A stretch of 43,941 bases of DNA from an uncultured Arenicella sp. (GCA_937922925.1 CALAKU010000048.1:1-43941), one strand, 5' to 3'. Counted from the stretch's first letter, positions 18,012 through 27,406 are shown. The notes: generated by a model from the sequence alone, not told the origin. Numbers and translations: made by a program.

Positions 18012-18027
18012 ATATACGTATATTTAA
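18008..18027. repeat. 20-bp perfect palindrome over the lolD stop codon
   Basis: TTAAATATACGTATATTTAA is identical to its own reverse complement. It includes the TAA stop of lolD. It has no loop and only A/T pairs beside a central CG, so as RNA it would fold weakly; as DNA it looks like a dyad for a dimeric protein. Nothing obvious is controlled from here except the 139-base gap before the convergent DUF2062 gene. Confidence 0.5.
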
Positions 18028-18150
18028 AGGCACGTGAGTTAAACAGAAGTGAGCCTGTCACTTGAGCCCCAGTTATCTGTAATTCGGTAATCAGTTAGCA
18101 GAAATAAAATGGCTTGTCGATTGCCTTAATCAAACAAAACTAAGTTCGAG

Positions 18151-18693
18151 CTAATTCTCCGCAGATACCTTTTTTTGGTGTAGTTTCTTAGCCGTTCTTG
18201 TGGCAATTCTGTGCCGCCATCGTTGGCGAATCTGGCCGCTCCATAACAAGCTAATCGTAAAGTGCGCAGCTAATCCAAGGCATATTCCAAATATCAAACA
18301 ACCCAACCACAGAGCGGTGTAATGCCAGCCTAATTCAAGTACGCCGATCTCACTCAGTTTAACTGGCGCGACACCAAGGATTTTTGCGCCGAGTAAATAC
18401 GGTGGCGTATACAAAGGAATCCAGGTTAAAGGGTTGGATATCCACACCGCGCCGACAGCGAGTGGTAGGTTGGCACGCATCAGGCTGGCTAGAAAGATCG
18501 CCGCGACCATTTCAAATGGCATTGGCAGGAAAGCGCAAAACAAACCAATTCCAGCCCCTTTGGCGGTACTTTGCCGGGTAAAATGCCAAAGCTCATGCTG
18601 TTTTAGGCGGTCTCCGAAAATATGCAGATAACGCATCTGCTCGATTTCTTTTCGGGTCGGCAAATAGCGTCTAAGTAAAGTTAGGTATTTCAA
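18151..18693 (-). CDS. DUF2062 membrane protein
   Basis: 180 residues. A basic N-terminal stretch (RRYLPTRKEIEQMRYLHIFG) precedes two or three hydrophobic segments. The DUF2062 signature is unmistakable: STAKGAGIGLFCAFLPMPFEM, then ANLPLAVGAVWISNPLTWIPLY and GAKILG. A last membrane segment (LWLGCLIFGICLGLAAHFTISLLW) leads to a basic C-terminus. The function is unknown. Members often lie near comEC, lolCD or exbB/msbA genes, as here. Confidence 0.9.
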   Translation of the reverse strand: MKYLTLLRRYLPTRKEIEQMRYLHIFGDRLKQHELWHFTRQSTAKGAGIGLFCAFLPMPFEMVAAIFLASLMRANLPLAVGAVWISNPLTWIPLYTPPYLLGAKILGVAPVKLSEIGVLELGWHYTALWLGCLIFGICLGLAAHFTISLLWSGQIRQRWRHRIATRTAKKLHQKKVSAEN

Positions 18694-19098
18694 TGTTGCC
18701 TAAGTTGGTTTTGCAAATAAAATGCCGCGCCTTAAATATCTGTAGGCGTTTAATCGATTTTTGCAGGGGATATCGTTACTTGATAGTTTATAGGTACGGG
18801 CGAGAAATAGCGTTAACTTTCAATCACTTTCGACACTAAATCTTGGTAATACTAGGTCTTGGTAACAAAGTACTGACTCCGGCAAAAGTTTGATGTAGGT
18901 CGCTTGTAATTCAAGCTAATAGAAAGACTTTGTTGTTCATGCTTTGATTTTGGTGCTTGACAATTAGGACTTAGCTATTGAGACTTTAATGCACAGGCAT
19001 TAACATCTTCACCTTTAGAAGGTTTGGTTAAAACCAAATCGCGAGCAGTGGGGGCATGGAACCAAGCCCTGCTAAATTTTGCAAAGAGGATTTGCTCA
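18694..19098. other. Gene-free stretch upstream of comEC
   Basis: About 400 AT-rich bases between the divergent DUF2062 and comEC genes, presumably holding both promoters. Visible elements are a direct repeat of TCTTGGTAA (about 18841 and 18859, 18-base period), a perfect TTGACA at 18957-18962 whose 17-base-spaced partner GAGACT is a poor -10, and an inverted repeat TTTGGTT-AA-AACCAAA at 19023-19038. No coding sequence is evident. Confidence 0.5.
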
Positions 19099-21498
19099 GT
19101 GAAACTTCATTTCAATACGGTTGCTTTGTCGCAATGGTGCCTCAGCGGCATTGTCGTTGGGCACACCTTAGTCATCGCTTTCGGTGAGCTTCCATCGGTT
19201 TTATGGATACTCTTTTTAGCTTCTGCATTTGTAAGCCTAGCAATTTGCCTTGCCAACGCGATTAGCCGCTTGATTTGGCCCTTCGCGTTTTTACTCGCAG
19301 GCACGTTTAATGCGGTGTGGCAATTTTCAGATCATCAACAGAGTATCTTGCATCCAGATCTCGAGCGAGTGGATGTCGAAGTGGTTGGCAACGTGATTGG
19401 CTTGCCTCAGAGCAACAATGGCGATACCCGATTCCAGTTCCGAATAAATAAAGTGGTCGCTCGCGATGAATCAAATCAGGCTGGCCTGACTCTCTTACTT
19501 GGGCGCCGAGTTCAGCTCAATTGTTATCGTTGCCCATTTGAGGTGCAGAGCGATGACGATTGGCGATTTACCATACGCCTAAAGCGGCCGAGAGGGTTCG
19601 CCAGCCCCCACGCTTTTGATTACGAGCGTTTCTTGTTTCGAAATAAGATTGTGGGGCGCGGCTATGTGCGACTTAAATCACCATATGAACGGTTAGAAAG
19701 GCGTGCGTACGGCATCAATCAAATTCGGGCTCAATTGAAAGACCTGATCATCGGAATCAACGACTCCGAGCCAAGAGACTTTGGGCGAGCCCTGATTTTG
19801 GCACTCTCAATTGGAGATAAGTCAGCATTTACACAAACTCAGCGCGAGGTGCTGCAAAAATCCGGTATAAGCCACCTAGTGGCGATCTCTGGCTTGCACG
19901 TCGGTTTGGTTTTTGGTGTGGTGTTCGCGCTATGCAATTTATTGTTAAAGCCATTCACCATGCTTTATCAATACGGCGCTCGCCAAAGCATCGCTCTTTT
20001 ACCGGCACTGCTCGCCGCGGGGATGTATGCGGGCTTAGCTGGTTTTGCGGTATCGACCCAGCGCGCGCTAATCATGTTGTTAATTTTTAGCCTTTGCCGA
20101 TTGTGTTCGCGATCACAGAGTCTATTGCAGCTTCTTTTGTACACTGGCGTTGCCGTTTTATTGATCGACCCATTTTCTGTTTTGGATGCTGGTTTTTGGC
20201 TGTCGTTTTTGGCCGTTTTTATTATTGCGCTGTCTAATGCAGTGATTAATATTGGCGCAAACAGTAGCGTAAATACGAGCGCAAAAAAAAGGGCGAACCG
20301 TAATGCGAGACAAAGCCTCAGCTTGCTGCGTCTACAGCCGTTGTTGTGGCTGGGCATGATGCCTTTAACCGCAACCTTGTTTGGTCAAGTTTCTCTGGTC
20401 TCGCCGCTGATTAATCTGGTGTTAGTGCCGTTGTTTTGCGTGTTATTAATTCCGGCGACCTTGGCGGCGGTAGTGTTGCACTACCTCGGCTTGCACTCCG
20501 TTTCTCTGCCTGCAATTACCGGCTTAAGTGCCATGTTTAATGGTCTCTACGATTTACTAGTCGTCGTTATATCGATGTCGTTTGCTGGTGTCTACATTGG
20601 TTTATCTTGGACGTTGGCTGCGGCTGTTGTTTTGACCCTTGCTTTGATTTTTAAATGGCAGGCGATGTTGTGGCATTGGCGAGCCGCTAAAACCTTGATA
20701 ATTATTGCGCTATGCGTTTTGTCTATTCAGCCTCAAGCCAGCGCAGGCCTCCGGCTCACTATCTTGGACGTTGGCCAAGGCTTGTCGATGTTAGTTGAGT
20801 TGCCCGACTACACCTTGCTTTACGATACCGGGCCAAAATATCGCTCCGGATTTACCGCCGCTCAAGCGGTCGTGGTGCCGTATATGCGGGGGCGAGGGAT
20901 TCGTGATCTGAATGATGTGGTTATCAGTCATGCCGACAACGATCATATCGGCGGTTTTGACACAGTAGAGTCGGCGCTTGCGATCAAACGGCTTTTTAGC
21001 AGTCGCCAGGACAAACTACCGAGCTCTACAGCGTGTCGGGCTGGTCATCGTTGGCTGGTTGGCGACACGGTATTTGAGTTCTTAGGGCCATCGAATACCA
21101 GCCCCTCAGGGAGCAATAATCGATCTTGTGTGTTGTTAATCGAGCATAAAGGTCAGCGTATTTTGATCACTGGTGATATCGAAAGACAGGTCGAGCGTCA
21201 TATGCTCAATGAGGGAAGTCATTTACAGGCCGATATCATGTTGGTGCCTCATCAAGGGAGCAAAACGTCCTCCACTGAGGCCTTTATTGACGCGGTTAAT
21301 CCGTCGGTGGCGCTGGTGGCCGCAGGCTACAAAAACCAATACGGGCATCCTCATCCAGATGTGATGCAGCGTTATGCCCGTCGTCACATCAAGATGATAT
21401 CGACTATCGAACATGGCACCACCACCATAACTTTTTCTGAGAGTCAGATGCGTATTGAATCATTTCGCCTTGATCATCGCCGTTTTTGGCGTGAGTAA
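19099..21498 (+). CDS. comEC: ComEC/Rec2 DNA-uptake channel
   Basis: 799 residues from a GTG at 19099 that has AGAGGA about nine bases upstream; the frame is open to a TTG at 19024 (824 residues) but that extension looks unconserved. N-terminal membrane segments and an OB-like domain (VEVVGNVIGLPQ, RFRFRINKVVARDE region) precede the multi-spanning competence domain (KSGISHLVAISGLHVGLVFG, DPFSVLDAGFWLSFLAVF). The C-terminus is a metallo-beta-lactamase-like domain with VISHADNDHIGG and VPHQGSKTS. It carries single-stranded DNA across the inner membrane during natural transformation. It heads the co-directional block running into exbB-exbD-msbA. Confidence 0.92.
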   Translation: MKLHFNTVALSQWCLSGIVVGHTLVIAFGELPSVLWILFLASAFVSLAICLANAISRLIWPFAFLLAGTFNAVWQFSDHQQSILHPDLERVDVEVVGNVIGLPQSNNGDTRFQFRINKVVARDESNQAGLTLLLGRRVQLNCYRCPFEVQSDDDWRFTIRLKRPRGFASPHAFDYERFLFRNKIVGRGYVRLKSPYERLERRAYGINQIRAQLKDLIIGINDSEPRDFGRALILALSIGDKSAFTQTQREVLQKSGISHLVAISGLHVGLVFGVVFALCNLLLKPFTMLYQYGARQSIALLPALLAAGMYAGLAGFAVSTQRALIMLLIFSLCRLCSRSQSLLQLLLYTGVAVLLIDPFSVLDAGFWLSFLAVFIIALSNAVINIGANSSVNTSAKKRANRNARQSLSLLRLQPLLWLGMMPLTATLFGQVSLVSPLINLVLVPLFCVLLIPATLAAVVLHYLGLHSVSLPAITGLSAMFNGLYDLLVVVISMSFAGVYIGLSWTLAAAVVLTLALIFKWQAMLWHWRAAKTLIIIALCVLSIQPQASAGLRLTILDVGQGLSMLVELPDYTLLYDTGPKYRSGFTAAQAVVVPYMRGRGIRDLNDVVISHADNDHIGGFDTVESALAIKRLFSSRQDKLPSSTACRAGHRWLVGDTVFEFLGPSNTSPSGSNNRSCVLLIEHKGQRILITGDIERQVERHMLNEGSHLQADIMLVPHQGSKTSSTEAFIDAVNPSVALVAAGYKNQYGHPHPDVMQRYARRHIKMISTIEHGTTTITFSESQMRIESFRLDHRRFWRE

Positions 21499-21611
21499 AA
21501 ACTAACCATCAACGAGCAGACTTTGGTAGACTTTGACCCAGAATTACAACTAAAGCGGTGGCAACGCTATGCATATTAGCCGCCGCCGCATTCAAAAAGG
21601 TAGACTCTCCC

Positions 21612-22208
21612 ATGTTTGAGCTGTTTCGAGCTGGTGGCCCTCTAATGTGGGTTATTTTGCTTTGTTCTTTGATCGCCTTGACCATTATTTTCGAACGCTT
21701 GTTAACTCTGCGTGTCAAACAAGTCGCGCCCGCGAGCTTGAGAGATCAAATTTTGGAGCTAGCTCGATCTGGCCGAGTAACCCAAGATAAAATTCAAGTG
21801 GTCAGAGAACATTCGCCTCTGGGTAAGGTGTTTGCAGCCGGTCTTGATAATTTGCATCGCGGGCCGGATGCAATGCGCGAAGCGCTTGAAGAAAGCGGAA
21901 AACAAGTCGTACATCGTTTAGGCCGATACTTAAATACCTTGGGAACCATCGCGTCGATTACGCCGTTAATTGGTTTGTTGGGCACGGTAATCGGAATGAT
22001 TAAGGTGTTTACAGCCATCACCGCCAGCGGAGTGGGCGACCCAACTGTGTTGTCAGGTGGTATTTCAGAAGCACTCATCACCACTGCCGCGGGCTTGTCT
22101 GTGGGCATTCCTTGTTTGATGTTTTATCGTCATTTTCGCGGGAAGATTAGCGAACTGGCGGTTATCCTCGAAGAAAATGCCATGGACCTAGTTGATACGC
22201 AGAAATAA
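21612..22208 (+). CDS. exbB: ExbB/TolQ-family proton-channel protein
   Basis: 198 residues from the ATG at 21612; an upstream in-frame ATG at 21558 adds 18 residues that do not look conserved. Three membrane segments: about 10-30 (LMWVILLCSLIALTIIFERL), 105-130 (GTIASITPLIGLLGTVIGMI) and 145-165 (ALITTAAGLSVGIPCLMFY), with the conserved TPLIGLLGTVIGM and TTAAGLSVGIP blocks. With ExbD it forms a proton-driven motor in the inner membrane. The pair next to msbA-lpxK is a recurring gammaproteobacterial arrangement. No tonB is nearby. Confidence 0.92.
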   Translation: MFELFRAGGPLMWVILLCSLIALTIIFERLLTLRVKQVAPASLRDQILELARSGRVTQDKIQVVREHSPLGKVFAAGLDNLHRGPDAMREALEESGKQVVHRLGRYLNTLGTIASITPLIGLLGTVIGMIKVFTAITASGVGDPTVLSGGISEALITTAAGLSVGIPCLMFYRHFRGKISELAVILEENAMDLVDTQK

Positions 22209-22210
22209 GT

Positions 22211-22648
22211 ATGAATTTCAACAATCAACAAGAGCAAGTCGACGAGACTGGGATCGAGCTGACACCGCTTATTGATGTGGTGTTTTTGCTGTTAATCTTC
22301 TTTATGATTTCCACCACGTTTACCAAAGAAACGTCGCTCAAGATTAACCTTCCTGAGTCGAGTGGCGAACAAAGTGGCACCGCGCCTAATAGCATCGAAG
22401 TGCAGGTTGGTGCCAACTCGCAATATGCGATTGCCTCTGATTTAGAAGGGGCCGCAAAAGCCTTGATTAACTCTGAACGCGATACCCTCAAAGCGGCGCT
22501 GAGCGAGTATCAACAAAGCGATGGCGTGCTATTGATCATCAGGGCCGATAAAAAAGCCCCTCACGAAGCCGTTATTCGAGTGATGGATGTTGCTCAAGAG
22601 ATCGGCCTACAGAATGTTACTTTTGCTACCAAACAATTTGGTGAGTAA
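22211..22648 (+). CDS. exbD: ExbD/TolR-family protein
   Basis: 145 residues, starting two bases after the exbB stop. One membrane segment, LIDVVFLLLIFFMISTTF, includes the proton-path aspartate in LTPLIDVVF. A periplasmic domain of about 95 residues follows, ending VMDVAQEIGLQNVTFAT, the typical ExbD/TolR close. It pairs with the upstream ExbB. Confidence 0.92.
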   Translation: MNFNNQQEQVDETGIELTPLIDVVFLLLIFFMISTTFTKETSLKINLPESSGEQSGTAPNSIEVQVGANSQYAIASDLEGAAKALINSERDTLKAALSEYQQSDGVLLIIRADKKAPHEAVIRVMDVAQEIGLQNVTFATKQFGE

Positions 22649-22656
22649 ATAAGCTG

Positions 22657-24471
22657 ATGTTGGAATCAGACCACACGCCGGTTGCCAGCCCAGACAAAAG
22701 CGCGAAGTTTGATGCCAAAGCGGTTTTTTTACGCTTAAATTTATATCTAAAACGCAGCCCGGTGCTGTTAAAGCTGGCGATCATTTTTATGATTGCCACG
22801 GCGTTAACTGAGGCATCGTTTGCGGCGCTGATCAAATACATTGTCAACGATGCCTTTGTTACGGCGTCACCTTGGTTTACTAAATGGGTACCGGTGATCT
22901 TGTTCGTTGCTCTGGTGGCACGTGCAATATTAGGTTTCTGTGCCAATTTTTCTATGCAGAGCCTCGGCCGCAATGTGATTTTTCAATTGCGCCAAGATGT
23001 CTTCAAAAACCTAATCAATTTACCCACCTCATACTTTGATCAAAACAGTTCAGCAAAGAACGTGTCGAAGTTGATTTATGATGTAGAGACCACGGCGGTA
23101 GCAACCACCGACGCCTTAACCATTGCCTTCAAAGATGCCGTGACCTCCGTTGCTTTGATCTGTTGGCTTGTATATCTCGATTGGCGTCTAACGATTATCT
23201 TTGTTGTGTCGATCCCTTTATTGGTGCTTATTACTCGCTACACAAACAAACGCTTTCGGCGCACTAGCAAAGACATTCAGGATTCCATGGGCGGAATCGC
23301 CAACACAGTTAAGGAGGCTTCGATTGGTCAAAAGGTAATCAAAGTTTATGGTGGGCAAGCGCAAGAGATAGAAAATTTTGAGAAAGCCAATCGCTTTAAT
23401 CTTAAGCAAAACCTCAAGCGTGCGCGAGTATCAGCGGGAATACTTCCAGTGACTATCCTGGCTGTGGCGCCCGCTATTTCGCTGATCTTGTACGTCTTTC
23501 TAAATTACCTACGTACTGGGCCCGAATCTGCCGGTGACTTTGTTTCCTATCTTACTGCCTGCATGATGCTCATGAGTCCGCTGCGGCGCCTGGCTAAGGT
23601 TAATGAGAAAATTCAAATTGGGATCACCGCGGCCAATTCAGTTTTCAGTGTGGTTGATGCTGAGCCCGAGTCAGATACAGGCGCAGTGGCCCTTGCGCGA
23701 ACTAAAGGCGGTTTGCATTTTCAAAATGTCAGTTTCAAGTACCATGATGACGAAAAACAAGCGGTGCTCAGTGACGTTAATTTCTCTATTCAACCGGGCG
23801 AGCGAGTTGCACTGGTAGGGCCATCGGGCAGTGGGAAATCGACCATCACCAGTCTGATTTTGCGTTTCTATCAGCCGCAAGAAGGCTGCATTTTGTTAGA
23901 TGACAAAGACATCAACGATATCTCGCTGAAAGATCTTCGTAATCAAGTTGCTTTGGTCAGTCAAGAAACAACCTTGTTCGACGATACAATTGGTCGAAAC
24001 ATTATGTACGGTATGTTGGACCAATATGACGAAAACCGTTTGCAGGCGGCGATAAAGGCCGCACACGTCGATGAGTTTTTAAATGACCTACCTTTAGGCT
24101 TAGACACTCGCGTTGGCGAACACGGTTTGCGACTCTCAGGCGGCCAGCGTCAACGAATCGCCATTGCTCGAGCGATTTATAAAAACGCGCCGATACTAAT
24201 ATTAGATGAAGCTACCTCGGCGCTAGACAATAAGTCGGAGCGCTATGTTCAAGATGCTCTAGAGACCTTAATGCACGAACGCACGTCCTTGGTGATCGCG
24301 CATAGGCTCTCAACCATCGAAAGCGCCGATACGATTTTAGTCATTGATCGTGGCCGTATCGCAGAAAAAGGTTCCCATAAACGCTTGCTCAAAAAAGATG
24401 GTATTTACGCTGAATTGCACCGAGCGCAATCTGGGAATAGTCGTAAGGGATTCTTTTTCTGGAATCGATAA
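22657..24471 (+). CDS. msbA: MsbA, lipid A export ABC transporter
   Basis: 604 residues: six membrane helices (about 25-330) fused to an ATPase. Motifs are GPSGSGKST (Walker A), VSQETTLFDDTIGRNIMYG (Q-loop region), LSGGQRQRIAIARAI, ILILDEATSALDNKSE and IAHRLSTIE. The membrane part shows NLPTSYFDQNSSAKNVSKLIYD and ASIGQKVIKVYGGQ, both typical of MsbA. It flips core-lipid A across the inner membrane. lpxK follows three bases on, as in many gammaproteobacteria. Confidence 0.95.
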   Translation: MLESDHTPVASPDKSAKFDAKAVFLRLNLYLKRSPVLLKLAIIFMIATALTEASFAALIKYIVNDAFVTASPWFTKWVPVILFVALVARAILGFCANFSMQSLGRNVIFQLRQDVFKNLINLPTSYFDQNSSAKNVSKLIYDVETTAVATTDALTIAFKDAVTSVALICWLVYLDWRLTIIFVVSIPLLVLITRYTNKRFRRTSKDIQDSMGGIANTVKEASIGQKVIKVYGGQAQEIENFEKANRFNLKQNLKRARVSAGILPVTILAVAPAISLILYVFLNYLRTGPESAGDFVSYLTACMMLMSPLRRLAKVNEKIQIGITAANSVFSVVDAEPESDTGAVALARTKGGLHFQNVSFKYHDDEKQAVLSDVNFSIQPGERVALVGPSGSGKSTITSLILRFYQPQEGCILLDDKDINDISLKDLRNQVALVSQETTLFDDTIGRNIMYGMLDQYDENRLQAAIKAAHVDEFLNDLPLGLDTRVGEHGLRLSGGQRQRIAIARAIYKNAPILILDEATSALDNKSERYVQDALETLMHERTSLVIAHRLSTIESADTILVIDRGRIAEKGSHKRLLKKDGIYAELHRAQSGNSRKGFFFWNR

Positions 24472-24474
24472 ATC

Positions 24475-25452
24475 GTGTTTCGCCAAGCCTTACTAAAAAG
24501 TTGGCAGACGCCCAATGCGCTAACAATCTTATTGTGGCCATTGAGCTATGTATATCGGCTGCTGATTTTCATTCATCGTCAGCTTTATCTCGTAGGCATA
24601 AAGAAACGCCGCAAAGCAGCATTGCCTTGCATTGTTGTGGGTAATCTCACTGTTGGTGGCAGTGGCAAAACGCCGCTGGTTATACATTGTGTTGAGTTAC
24701 TAAAAGAACAAGGCTTTAAGCCTGGGGTAATCAGTCGAGGCTACAAACAAAGGGGCAGCAACGAAGGCGCAATCTTATTGACTGAAGATTCATTGGCACA
24801 GTCTGTCGGCGATGAGCCTTACTTGATCGCCAAGCGTACGCAAGCGCCCGTGGCGGTAGGGCGCAATCGGCATGAAGCGGTGGCTTTACTAGAGCCTTAT
24901 TGCGACGTTGTAGTCAGCGACGATGGTCTGCAACACTGGGCCTTGGAGCCTCATGTATCAATTTGTATTGACGATGTAGATGCTCTCAAAAATCCTTATC
25001 TGTTGCCTGCCGGCCCTTGGCGAGAAACACGCGCGCGCCTATCTGACATGCAACTGCGCGTAAGCAGAGGTAGGCAAGAGGTGACTCCTCAAGCTTACGG
25101 CATGCAACTGGTGGCTGGAAAGCCGGTGGCAATCAGTGGTGAAAATAAAGAGTCGATTGATCTTTCAAAGCCGATTCACGCGGTCGCGGGTATCGCCCAA
25201 CCAACGCGTTTTTTTGACACCTGCCGAGAACTTGGGTTTAGTATTGTCGAACACGCTTTTCCTGATCATTATGACTTTCAGGCCAGCGATATCGACTTTG
25301 ATTCTCAAACTGTGTTGATGACTGAAAAAGACGCGGTAAAATGCCAGAGCTTTGAATTGGATAATCTTTGGTATCTGCCAGTGAATGCCGACTTGTCCTC
25401 AAATTTCGATCACGCTCTTTTAGAGCAGCTCGCAAGGTCACAACAAACATGA
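24475..25452 (+). CDS. lpxK: LpxK, tetraacyldisaccharide 4'-kinase
   Basis: 325 residues from a GTG three bases after msbA. An N-terminal membrane-anchoring helix ([19 protein letters not shown]) precedes the P-loop [17 protein letters not shown]. Other signatures are [45 protein letters not shown] and LPAGPWRE. It phosphorylates the 4' position of the lipid A precursor, the sixth step of the Raetz pathway. Its stop overlaps the next start as ATGA. Confidence 0.95.
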   Translation: MFRQALLKSWQTPNALTILLWPLSYVYRLLIFIHRQLYLVGIKKRRKAALPCIVVGNLTVGGSGKTPLVIHCVELLKEQGFKPGVISRGYKQRGSNEGAILLTEDSLAQSVGDEPYLIAKRTQAPVAVGRNRHEAVALLEPYCDVVVSDDGLQHWALEPHVSICIDDVDALKNPYLLPAGPWRETRARLSDMQLRVSRGRQEVTPQAYGMQLVAGKPVAISGENKESIDLSKPIHAVAGIAQPTRFFDTCRELGFSIVEHAFPDHYDFQASDIDFDSQTVLMTEKDAVKCQSFELDNLWYLPVNADLSSNFDHALLEQLARSQQT

Positions 25453-25625
25453 TTGATAAAAAACTACTTGAAATGCTGGTGTGCCCAGTTACCAAAGGTT
25501 CCTTGGAATACGACGCTAATGCCAACGAATTAATCTCTCGCCCAGCAAAATTAGCATACCCAATTAGAGACGGTATTCCGGTTATGCTCGAAGATCAAGC
25601 AAGGCCACTGACCGACGAGCAATGA
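25449..25625 (+). CDS. Trm112/YcaR-family small protein
   Basis: 58 residues, starting in an ATGA overlap with lpxK and ending in an ATGA overlap with kdsB. The Trm112-like sequence [19 protein letters not shown], followed by [19 protein letters not shown], matches the E. coli YcaR type, which sits in the same place between lpxK and kdsB. Only one cysteine is present, so it does not bind zinc through four cysteines. Its role is unknown. Confidence 0.92.
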   Translation: MIDKKLLEMLVCPVTKGSLEYDANANELISRPAKLAYPIRDGIPVMLEDQARPLTDEQ

Positions 25626-26374
25626 GTTTTAAAGTGATCATCCCGGCGCGTTACGCCTCAACGCGCTTGCCGGGCAAAATGCTCAAAAGAATTGGCGATA
25701 AAACCATGATTGAGCAAGTCGTGTGCCGCGCGAATGAATCCAACGCCGAAGCGGTTATTGTTGCGACCGACGACGCGCGAATTAATGAGGCCTTAGAGCA
25801 CTCAGAGTGCCAAACTGTTTTAACGCGAGCAGATCATGCCTCAGGCAGTGATCGTTTGGCCGAAGTTGTTGATATTCTTGAGTTAAGTGACAACGAAGTA
25901 GTGGTTAATGTGCAAGGCGATGAGCCACTCATAGCACCAGAATTAATCAACGAGGTGGCTGGCCAGTTAATTGACGAACCCAACGCTTCAATGGCCACTG
26001 CGGCGAGAGCAATACATGAGATTCGCGATTTTGACGACGCCAATGTTGTAAAAGTCGTGATCAATCAGCGAGGTCGCGCGCTTTACTTTTCGCGGGCTGG
26101 GATTCCATTTCGGCGTGACCCTGATGCAGATTCCCAAGCGACACTGGCATGGCACCACATCGGCATTTACGCCTATCGAGCCGGTTTTCTCAAGCAGTAT
26201 CAAGCACTTGAGTCGAGTCTAATTGAGCAAAGTGAATCATTAGAACAATTACGAGTACTGGATCACGGTTACGAGATTTTGGTGCATAAAACCGAGCTTG
26301 ATGCAGGCTTTGGTGTTGATACACAAGAAGATTTGGAGCGGGCTAGGCACGTATTTGAATCGAGAACAGATTAG
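25622..26374 (+). CDS. kdsB: KdsB, CMP-KDO synthetase
   Basis: 250 residues, the usual length. It activates 3-deoxy-D-manno-octulosonate as CMP-KDO for LPS core synthesis. The nucleotide-binding start is [15 protein letters not shown]; other signatures are [40 protein letters not shown] and [14 protein letters not shown]. It completes the lipid A/KDO group msbA-lpxK-kdsB. Confidence 0.96.
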   Translation: MSFKVIIPARYASTRLPGKMLKRIGDKTMIEQVVCRANESNAEAVIVATDDARINEALEHSECQTVLTRADHASGSDRLAEVVDILELSDNEVVVNVQGDEPLIAPELINEVAGQLIDEPNASMATAARAIHEIRDFDDANVVKVVINQRGRALYFSRAGIPFRRDPDADSQATLAWHHIGIYAYRAGFLKQYQALESSLIEQSESLEQLRVLDHGYEILVHKTELDAGFGVDTQEDLERARHVFESRTD

Positions 26375-26395
26375 TAAAATGAACGCTAGCTAACG

Positions 26396-26881
26396 ATGAC
26401 AAAAACCAAATTACTGTTCGTTTGCATGGGTAATATTTGTCGTTCACCGACCGCACATGCAGTGATGCGAGATAAAATTGTATCGCAGGGCCTTGAGGCC
26501 GAGATCTCAATCGACTCGGCGGGCACACATGCTCATCATATTGGCGAGGCTCCAGATTCGCGGGCTCAGCAAACCGCGGCTGCCAGGGGTATTGATACTC
26601 GAGGATTGTCTGCTCGCAAAATTCATACGAGCGACTACCAGCAATTCGATTTCATCTATGCGATGGATCAACACAATTTAGATCTGATTCAGCATCACCA
26701 GCCCGAAGTGGGGGCATCGGCCCATGTGCTGCTCTTTCTGGATTCGGCTGTGCGGCTTGGTTTGACTAAGCAAAAAGAAGTGCCAGACCCATATTACGGA
26801 GGCAGCAAAGGTTTTGATAATGTTTTCGATCTAGTTGATCTTGGCTGCGATGCAATCCTCAAAGAGCTACTTAACAGATGA
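26396..26881 (+). CDS. Low-molecular-weight protein tyrosine phosphatase
   Basis: 161 residues. The P-loop is VCMGNICRSPTA (Cys10, Arg16, the CX5R motif), and the general acid lies in VPDPYYGG. SAGTHAHHIGEAPDSRA is the family's second conserved block. Bacterial members dephosphorylate BY-kinases (Wzb, Etp) or act on small phosphorylated substrates, but there is no BY-kinase here. Conservation beside kdsB suggests a general role. Its stop overlaps the next start as ATGA. Confidence 0.92.
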   Translation: MTKTKLLFVCMGNICRSPTAHAVMRDKIVSQGLEAEISIDSAGTHAHHIGEAPDSRAQQTAAARGIDTRGLSARKIHTSDYQQFDFIYAMDQHNLDLIQHHQPEVGASAHVLLFLDSAVRLGLTKQKEVPDPYYGGSKGFDNVFDLVDLGCDAILKELLNR

Positions 26882-27378
26882 GCCAAACCCAACTGCTTAT
26901 CAATGTTGAGAAGCAACGCCTCTTGGTATTTGATCAAAAGGGCGAATGCATTTGGGATAGAGCTATTGCCACCGCCAAAAATGGAGTTGGGCAAGAGCAA
27001 GGCAGTGAGTGCACGCCCTTGGGTCGGCATCGTATTCGCGCAAAAATTGGTGCAGGCCAAGCCTTAAATACGGTGTTTATTGGGCGTCGACCTACTGGAG
27101 AGATCTACTCACCGAGTATGGCCAAGCAATACCCAAGTCGAGATTGGATTCTCTCACGAATTTTATGGCTGTGTGGTGAAGAAGTAGGCTTTAATCGCGG
27201 CGGGTCTGTCGATACTCAACGGCGCTATGTCTACATTCATGGCGCGCCAGATTCGCATGCAATGGGCAAACCAAGCTCGCATGGATGTGTCAAAATGCGC
27301 AATCAAGACGTGGCAGACCTCTTTGAAATGGTAGAGATTGGTACGCCAGTACTTATTATTGAAAACGAAAACTCATGA
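26878..27378 (+). CDS. YkuD-domain enzyme without signal peptide (probable cytoplasmic L,D-carboxypeptidase)
   Basis: 166 residues. The YkuD active site is intact: H121-G122 (VYIHGAPDSHAMG) and S134-H135-G136-C137 (KPSSHGCVKM), with Cys137 the nucleophile. The N-terminus, MSQTQLLINVEKQRLLVF, enters the catalytic domain at once; there is no signal peptide, membrane anchor or LysM domain, so the enzyme should stay in the cytoplasm. That excludes the usual periplasmic cross-linking role. A class of cytoplasmic YkuD enzymes (ElsL of Acinetobacter baumannii) removes the terminal D-Ala from recycled tetrapeptides as an L,D-carboxypeptidase. Coupling to nagZ, which works on the same pool of recycled muropeptides, supports that role. 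The substrate is inference. Confidence 0.88.
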   Translation: MSQTQLLINVEKQRLLVFDQKGECIWDRAIATAKNGVGQEQGSECTPLGRHRIRAKIGAGQALNTVFIGRRPTGEIYSPSMAKQYPSRDWILSRILWLCGEEVGFNRGGSVDTQRRYVYIHGAPDSHAMGKPSSHGCVKMRNQDVADLFEMVEIGTPVLIIENENS

Positions 27379-27406
27379 CCCTCACGTGACCCCCGCATGA
27401 CCCTGA
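27374..27406 (+). repeat. Three-copy 11-bp tandem repeat making a start/stop ladder
   Basis: The junction reads CATGACCCTCA, CGTGACCCCCG, CATGACCCTGA in direct succession. Each copy carries a stop overlapping a start: the YkuD stop with ATG at 27375, the stop of a four-codon ORF (M-T-L-T) with GTG at 27386, and the stop of a second four-codon ORF (M-T-P-A) with the nagZ ATG at 27397. Three steps of 11 return to the original frame. Confidence 0.85.

Noticed and set aside
18957-18985. Promoter with perfect TTGACA before comEC
   Set aside because: The hexamer at correct spacing, GAGACT, matches the -10 consensus at only two positions, so it is not called as a promoter.
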